DNA from: Protula sp. h YS-2021
Taxonomy: Eukaryota > Annelida > Polychaeta > Sabellida > Serpulidae
Assembly: GCA_949752745.1 (NCBI GenBank)
Contig: OX457029.1
Coordinates: 8,719,511-8,783,510 of the forward strand
DNA length: 64,000 nucleotides
Reading direction: 5' to 3'
The notes beneath the pieces are model-generated. The model saw nothing but the letters and a program-made list of their open reading frames with translations, had not been told where the DNA came from and did not search any database. The translations under genes and the position numbers were made by a program. Positions within the stretch are counted from its first letter, which is position 1. Every line of letters begins with the position of its first letter. Below are positions 46,301 through 55,300 of the stretch, piece after piece.

Positions 46301-49300
46301 TTTCTTACACACCAAAAAGCTGAAGTTTCAGTTGCTACAAATTGAGAAACGGAACAATATGTATCAACCGGTGTAGGCTGCTCCGTCTGTACCATACCGT
46401 CTGCAAATACAATTGTGCTACCAGGGTATCACATTTTATCAACTTTTATAATTGAATTAATTCAATAATCTTATTTCATATGCAAAGGATGATATCATTA
46501 TGATTCTATCCGAGCCGCCAGAAGTTAACACCAAAGACAAACATTCTCTTATCAAAATTTATCATGCCCTTTTTCTTTTTTTTTTTTTTTTTTTTTGCAA
46601 AAGAGCCTGTATCGGCCATATCATGTATTTATTGTGGTCAGGGCGAATGTGACTCATTTCTCAGGGGCGATCCCCACTAGAAATGTTTCAAGGGGGGAGG
46701 GAAAGGCAATGACTACATAAATTCTACCCAAGAGCAAACTAAAATAATTTCTTTGCATTTCCTGTCATAGAGATTTTTCTACCGGAAACAGTCTCCCCGT
46801 CCCTAGCCAGTCATCTAATGTGTTCGGTTGTGTGACTCACGGCGAAGGCTAGGGGATGGGGAAATTGCCATGATAACATGTTCAAAGGGTTTATTGGTGT
46901 GATTTCATAGATATCGCTCTGTTGAAATCACCGACTATGATAACATGATGCCGAGGGGAAGTAGTGAAGTGTGAACGACAACAATCTAGTGCGGTTGCTA
47001 TGGATATTCCTGTTGTCGCGAATAGCAACCAAAGTATACCAACCAATTAGTCATACTCCCCTATAGTCCTTTCAGGAAAGTTCGCTGCATGTTGTCTAAA
47101 TATTAGCCTGTATAGGTGATTGTGTCGCAAAAAAAAAAAAAAAAACGTGAAGATTATCTGAAGCCCGGCATTGTGGCTGACGAAAGACGATCTTTTCTGG
47201 GTTGGTGTCAATCATATTGTAAGTCAACAAACTAGGATGACAGACACTTCACATTAACGTCTTCATTACTTCAGCATCTTGTCGACTTACTGTGTTTCAC
47301 ACTGCTTCTCAAACAGTCAAACATTATTACTTCTATTTATCCATCAGTTAAGATTTCAAGTGTGTCTTTGTCAATTAAGTCAGGGTGTGAGCTTACAATT
47401 TGGGCACTGTTTTTGTTCAGATTTTACCCCTAAAAGTACACTTGAGATTTGAGCTTTTGGTGATTTTATTACCGCTCTGTGGTAGAATCTACTTACATTT
47501 TGTCAGCCTTAAGTGACACGCGAGGACAGATTTTACCATATGAAGATTCTAAACTAAGGCACAGTCTACTGTAACCTTATTTCTCTTCAACTCTTCAACC
47601 CCGGGAGCTCCAAAAATCCTAAATTATGAGTTGAAGTTTTGTCTAATGTGCCAAAGGCACGCCCGAAAACCTCAGACCAACCGCTCTTGTTTCTTTTGAA
47701 TACTATTACTTATCATAACAACATCGTTTCCGTAGCAACAGTTTCAATGCTAAAATCACAGAGCCGATGTTTTTATAGCATGTATTTGATAATAATGCAT
47801 AATAAAGACTTCACACTGCACTGTTGTTATACCTTGTCTGCGTGTTCAAGTGATAGCAAAAATCAACTTTTCAAAAATGGCTACCGTTTTTATTTTGCTA
47901 ATTATTTGATTCTTTTCGACATTTCCGCTGCACAGAAAAGCTGAGAAATCACAATAATTAAATAACTAGTGAAAACACGACCTCAACTCCACTGTTTCGT
48001 ACAAAGTAACCACAACACAAACGTGTCAAAAATTTAGGTACCCAATGTCCCCACGTCACTTTTTTGCCAAAGGCTAGTTTTCTCATGGTATCAAATATTT
48101 CCATGAAATAACCCCAACAAACTTGAGCAATTCCACAAGTGTTCATTCGAAAATGAAAACATTGTGATGCAAGAAATAAACTGTAATGTCATAAATATAT
48201 GTGGTTAACTTTTTTTTTAGAATTCAGTTAGGTTTTTAGAATTCAGTTAGGTTTTTGGAGTTTGGTCAGGTTTTAAGAGCTCGGTTAGGTTTTTGGAGTT
48301 CGGTCAGGTTTTTGGAGTTCGGTTAGGTTTTTGGAGTTCGGTCAGGTTTTTAGGCTACCGTTGAAAAAAGTGCTTCTTGGGATGAGTTACACAAAGTAGC
48401 CATTGTTGGTCATTCACTTGTGGATTCGTAATTCCCTTCTCGTCATTAATAAAAAAAAATATACAAAAATTAGGCAACAAAAAATTGCCTGAAATGCTTG
48501 GTATTGGTAGTTTAAGCAGGGTTCATGTTGTGTTACACTTGACGTCATGTTGCGTTACCCCAGGCTTTGCTCGCACAACTAAGCATCACGCATCATTCCT
48601 GGGACAGTTATTTAACATGGCAGCTACATGAGTGATCAATAATGGACATATGGATCAATCAAGAAAACTGTCAATCAGTTATCAATAGACCAGGCAGTCA
48701 ACTTTCACAGAAGAGAATCTCAGTGACCAACTGCTTTGGAGATATCAAATTATCTACCGTTAAATATCATACAAAATCAAGACGGGTTTCACAACCGTAT
48801 CGCCTTTCAACTGCATAAGATTGAAGATTGGGATCATTTGTCTTGGGAGACAGAATTTGTTGGAAACAACAAAGCGCCGACATGTGAATGAGTGAATGAG
48901 TGCAGAAACCCACTAAAGTGACCATTCTATCGGCTTGTAAGCATCCCTTCTGTCATCTTAACTGTTGCATTTAAAGATCACTTTTCTGCAATAAAATGAT
49001 TGATCGCCTCAAACATAATGATGAACTATGATTCTGAAATCGCAATTCGAACTTGGAGTGTATTTTTTATCGTATGCTCGTTTGCAAATACTGACGAACA
49101 GAAAATAATAGCTTCCAATTAAACACCAAGTCGACAAAATTGCTTCTGTTTGCATTTTAAACGAGCCATCTTTTCAAATAGCTTCACATTTACGACCGGG
49201 GATGGTTAATAATTAAAACTTTAAGTAACGTGTGCAACGTTGCGCTACACTTTATGTAGCGCCTCTTGTGACTGTACGTTTTACTGAGTGATTTCAACAC

Positions 49301-52300
49301 ACTTTTTTCATTCAAGAGCACTTAATAAGCATAGGTGAATTTATGGGCATGAAACAGCAATTTGTTAATTGTGTATGGCAGAACATAGGACGTATCAGAC
49401 TTGTCCAAGTTGCCAAAAAAAAAAATAATAAAAAATAAAAATAAAAATATAGCAGTCTTAATATGACACGGCGTAGAAATGCAAGCAGTCGCCAGATTTT
49501 AACATTAACATGTGCATGTGTCTATAAATATATACAACAGGTTAGTTTTCTAAAAAAAAAGTTTCTGGGCACGAGTACTGTAAAATAATAGTAGTTCATA
49601 TATTTAATACCATGCTGTTTTAAACTTCTGATTGACAGCTCGTACGTTTTACTATCAATCAAATTAAACTATAATTTTATGATGGTTTAAAAACAACAGC
49701 AAACAAACGTAGCAATATATGTAGGAAAAAAACAGCACAAATAAAATGAAGTAGAAAAAGATGGCGCACGAATAACGCATGCCTTATGCACAGCTACATA
49801 CACTCGGTAGCAGCGCCGGGGGAACTCTGGCCTTTTCTCACATCAGTCACCAGACTCGTCCAAATTTCATATTTCTAAACTGTATACAATTTAAAATTAG
49901 CATTAAGCGAAATTCCAACTGCTTTGTCAAATTTTCATGGACAACTACTTTTTAAAGTTGTAGTAATTGTGATGTGTTGAATTTATGAAATCTGAAGGGT
50001 GGTGGGATTCATGCCACTGTAAAAGTTGGCGAACAGAGAAACGAAACTAAAGCAATTCTCCCATCGGTAGCGTAGTGTGCTTAATTTTGAGTCACGTGAC
50101 TTCAAGAGTTACTTTGCTCGAGTAATGGTTTCGATAGATTATACAAGGATTCTCGAACAAAGATAAAAGCTAAAAATAGCAAATGTACACTTCATTATAA
50201 GTATAACAAAATCCCATTCAAATTCACCCCAGGGCCATTCTGAACTACATTTTAGGAACTGATTACAAGTAGTTAATTTTACTTTCTGGGTGTTTTCTAG
50301 GAGAAAAAAATTCATATTTTTTTCTTACAAAGTAACGCTCACAGATTACATTCCGTAAAGATGTGGTTCGAATTTTGGCATTCAAAATGTATTTCTTAGT
50401 CAAAAGATTTGAGTATCTGTAATATTCAGTGTACCTCAGAGACAAAAATGAATCCAACCCAATCGCTACTGCCATTAAAATAGTAAAATAAAGATGAATG
50501 GATCGTAAGTAGATTTTAATGAACATTTGAAAATACCTTCTTACTTCTGATTCATTATTACTTTACCACTTTTTCATATTTTACCTTTTGGCCACAGTCA
50601 CAAAATGTACTCGGCCACTTTCTAAAAATAGCCTCATTTAAAATTCACCCAGCCTGTTCTTTTTCCCCGAGGGTTTTAATTGGAAAGAGGTGGGGGTGGG
50701 GGTATGGAAGAGGGGGAGAGCGGGGTAACAAAGTTATGCAAAAAAAGCTTCATACGGCTTCTGCCTTTCACCCTGATTTTAACAAACTGTTTGATACTGA
50801 CGCTAAATTCAGATTTATTTTATCATCTGCATGTTTATACGCATCTATAAATTTGCCTGGTTCCTGTATCACTTACATGACGAAATTAATACTTCTATGC
50901 CACCCACAATTTAACATTAATCTAAAGAATCAGATTTAAATTGATTTCGCAGTCTTAGCTGTAAGGCTGCATTCACACTGCTGTATTTCACCTCGATTTC
51001 CTGTAAGCTTTCAGTTCAATCTCATTACTAACCATGTACTCAAGCCGAGTTATTTTAAAATGTGTTACGCTAGGTAAAAAAAATACATATATAAGAGTGG
51101 AAATAAGAAAAGATGAGAATCCCCATGCCTGTGCATTGCTTATATGCCGAAGTAACTCGCATCTTGGTACAGCCAATCTGTACATATCCCCAACTAGGAC
51201 TGAGCTAGGCCTGCATGGCATTGCCTTCACGAATGGCGTAAGTACCGGACCAGTGCAGGATTTCATTAACAAAACACTTTACTCCGGCAGTGCAAAAGGC
51301 TCCAAAACGACCGCAAAACACCTCGCAAGGTAAACCATATCGAAGCCTTGCAAACGACATTTTTGCAACAAAAAAATCGATCGCCTTCGTATTAACTTTC
51401 CCTCCCCTCCACCCCTCCACCGCCCCTCAAAATGAGCAGAACTAATTGATAAATAGCGGCATAATCATCATAATGTACGCACACGGTCGCGGTCTTTACA
51501 GACACCCACTGTCATTGCCGTGGCACGAGCCGCAAAGATCAGGGTACCAGTACAGCATCGTTAATCATGATTCGGGCAAAAATTAAAAAAAAAAAAAAAA
51601 AAGACGCATGGCATCTCATCAGGCTGGCAGGTGGGTATACAATGTTGTTTAGAATGCACCGACACGTTATTCGAAGATGTGGCACGCGAATTTACTTAAT
51701 TTCCAATTTTGAAATTTTAATGTATTCAAAATTTACAGTATATAAGAATTTTTGCAGGTGCTTTCTACTTTACTTTACCATGGTGTTTGGTCTTCAGCCT
51801 TCGACTTTAAAATCGCGCGTTTCCTTTTTTATATTGGATTAGGATTGCTGTTTTGAAAATCTAATGTTCTGTTGACGGCTTCCATTTGATATTCCATAAA
51901 TGTTTACCATTTGTTCCGCGCTGCAAAGCGAGGTGGCATAAAAAAGTAGTGAAAAAAGCGATTGTGTCTGGATGTGGCCTTGTATCCACACAGATCCATG
52001 TCAATTTATCTACTCCTCCACCGCCTACGAGTATATTGTTATCTCGGACTCTATTATGGTGTGTAGAAAAAGAACAACCGTGTTGTTTTATAGCTTAGAG
52101 GTAAGTGGGTTAACAACTTCTGTCTAAATGCTCTCATTACTCACACCTTTTTCCCGACCACAGACACTTTGGTTTGCAAATCTGATGAAAAGTACTTCAG
52201 ATTTTTCGCTGAAATTTACAGTAAAACACCATGTTTCACTTCTTTTCAATTACGTTATATAGGCAATTGAGAACAGTTACATGAAGCGGCAAATAGTCAA

Positions 52301-55300
52301 TCACTACGGCAAATATTGAGTCAGAACAAGAAAAGAAGTACAAGTGTTTACAAAATATTATTTGGAAATACCTTAGTTTTCTCTACTCAATTGAAATGTT
52401 TAGAAAAATATGATATTTTGCAGCTATTCGCGCCCTAAATTGCAATTGAGTTGCAGCATTTCACCCTTGGGGAAAGATCATTCTGTCAGAAAATCTTGAG
52501 GCCAAGTGTGACTGCTTTGGCTAACACTAAATATTATCATTTAGCTGATAACTTGGCTCAGAAATAAGTGCACCCTTAAACCTGCAGCAATACAATCCAT
52601 CATCTGCACCATTGCTTTAGCAAAAATGAAAAAAAAAACTTCTGTTTTATACCAGAAGTTTTTTTCTTTATTTTTTTTTCTTGGCGTACTAAATTGTGTA
52701 TGGGACGCACTAACAATAACAAAGTTGTTTGTGTGGAAGCGTTTATAGAAGAAGTACTTCCTCTGATTTTAAACAGTACATTCGTAAATTGCCTGCAGTG
52801 ATATTAATCATATTCGACTGAAAGTAGCAGTTACGAATGGGATTTTCGATTGGGCGGATGCACTTTGTTTTTTTTTAGGATTTCAGTTCGTCTCACTGAC
52901 GGCCTGTTCTCCGGAAATTTGTCTCAAGTCCCTGAGCACTTACCCAACGGTCCTGCGCCGAGAAATGTCTCCTCTTTTTGAGAACATAGGCAACATTCGA
53001 AACACATCCCGATTCCGCTGTCGTCATGTTCTTCAAAAGTAAACTCTTCCAGCGAGCGAAAGGAACTATCTAGGCTAGTCATGCTTCATTGATTTAAAAC
53101 AAGTTTTTTTTGTACCGAGAAAAATACTTGCATTGCTTGTCACCGTCATCTGCTATTAATTTTAATATATGTGCAATTTATAATCAAGAACTTTAATCCT
53201 TCCTAACATTGAAATCACTACATGAATATGTTTGCACACTTGCATTTGTTCTCTGTTTTATTAACCCCAATCGACGATAGATAATTATGCAAAACGATAA
53301 AAGGAGATATTTTTGAGTGTCTCTAAAATCTAGGGACCTATAAGTAGTCGTTTGTTTCCAGAGTACAGCTAACAGTTGGTCGAGTAGTATACGCCCGTGG
53401 CTAGCGAATACAAAAAGCTGTTGAAATGTTGTTCCCTGTCAAGTGAAATATTATGAAGTAAAACAGAGAGGGAAGTGACCCTTATCTTAGATGGAGATTT
53501 ATTACGGATTATCAAGATAACAGGACTGGATCCAGTTTTTTTATCGGCAAAAAGAGGGTAAACATTAACAGACACCGAATTAAACAAATATAGCCTTATA
53601 CAAAAAAGTGGTGACGTCCCCCCCCCCAACGCCCCCACCCCCCCAACTCCAACCCCGCGCAAATCTGAAAATACGCATATGGATACTTTAAAGTTGAAGT
53701 GCGTTTAAGATATAACGTTACGGAAGTAATTAGGCACAAACTATCAGAGGCACGAGAAAAAAATTAGAATGTTCATGAAACTCGTACGAGGAAATTGTTA
53801 CTGGAATAGTTTACTAAAATATGACAGAAAAAAAAACCAAGATAAACCAAGCACCCCTATCAGAAGAAATGTTATCTGCAGGTTCAGTTAATATAAAACA
53901 CAAACCGTTTACTAAAACAACACTGCTTAATACAATGTGCATTAGGTGCACGTGTTTTTCGATTTCTTTACTCAAGTTATCTTTTTTTTTTTTAAATGAC
54001 AAAAAAAAAAAAAAAACTGAAATGGCACACATCAATTTTGATACTGATTTTCTCAAATTAAACAATTAGAAGACAATAATCACTCTGATAAGTGATAAGG
54101 AATTACTTAGCTTTATGTGAATGTCCCCCATCCCAACCCCCAACCTCTACCCCCCTGCTCTAAATACAACTCTCAATTCTGTGATATGGCAGTCTTTGTG
54201 AAAAGCTGGGAACAAAAAAAATGATTGCTACATTTATCTCAAAAACATACTAAGTGACAAAAACACATGACATTTATATCTTATATACACAACGTTGTGA
54301 AATCTATACAGTGGCACCCCGCGCGTTTTAATAAAAGTCTATTCTTTCCATATACCTCCAAATTTACAATTGATTTACATACATTCAAGCAAAATCAATT
54401 TCGTTTCTATCAAATTTATGCTCAAATATTAAATTTTCTTATGCCATTGTCAAATACGGTGTAGTTTGTTAAGAAGTGATTCAATAGAATTTTATGTAAT
54501 TTGCGGTCACTGGCAAAGAATTGGCCCCCACAAAAATTGATAAATTATCCCATGCCATGCCAAACTCTGACCCAAGTGTCTTCGTAACGAATTGCTCCTT
54601 AAGAATGAGCTTTGTTGCAAGTGCGGGGACGGCGGGTTTAGAGGTTGGGGGAGGGGTTTAACGGGCCCTCGGGCACTCTACACAGCGTAATTTAGCATGA
54701 TAGGCCGTCAAAGTGCCACACTATGTCACTCTCAAGCTTGCACTGCCTCTAAGAATGCTGTCTTCCAAATGTTTTTTGACTCGTCAACTCCGAGTTCCCA
54801 TTGACGGCTTCTTTTTAAGGGTAATATTTATACGTGACAATAAGCTTTTATTTTTCAATATTTAATTGTGCTTTATTACTGTAAACGTTATTGTACTGAA
54901 GACAAATATTAATTACTACAAATTATCAAATAAGAAGACATTTGTTTAAGAAGCCGTAATTATGATTTTGGGGTCTGTAAATTCCCAAGACGAGGTATAC
55001 AGGGTGTAATTGTTGACATGTCTTACTGCTTGGGTGTGAATAACATGCCGCCATGACAAATCTTAGGTATTTTTTATTCCCAAGACCTTTAAAAAAATAT
55101 GGGTATGAACATACTGGAAGCTTGTTAAGTTTGGATAAGTTTTTGAATAAGTTATATTGATGTGATTGTAATGCTGTAATGCTGTAATGCTGTAGTAAAT
55201 TAAAAATAGAAAGGCAATTCTTCAGTCATGAAACCTTCGTCTGTACTCGAAAAATCCAACATATCCAACGAAATGCAACGAAAGGTAATCGGAATTAACG

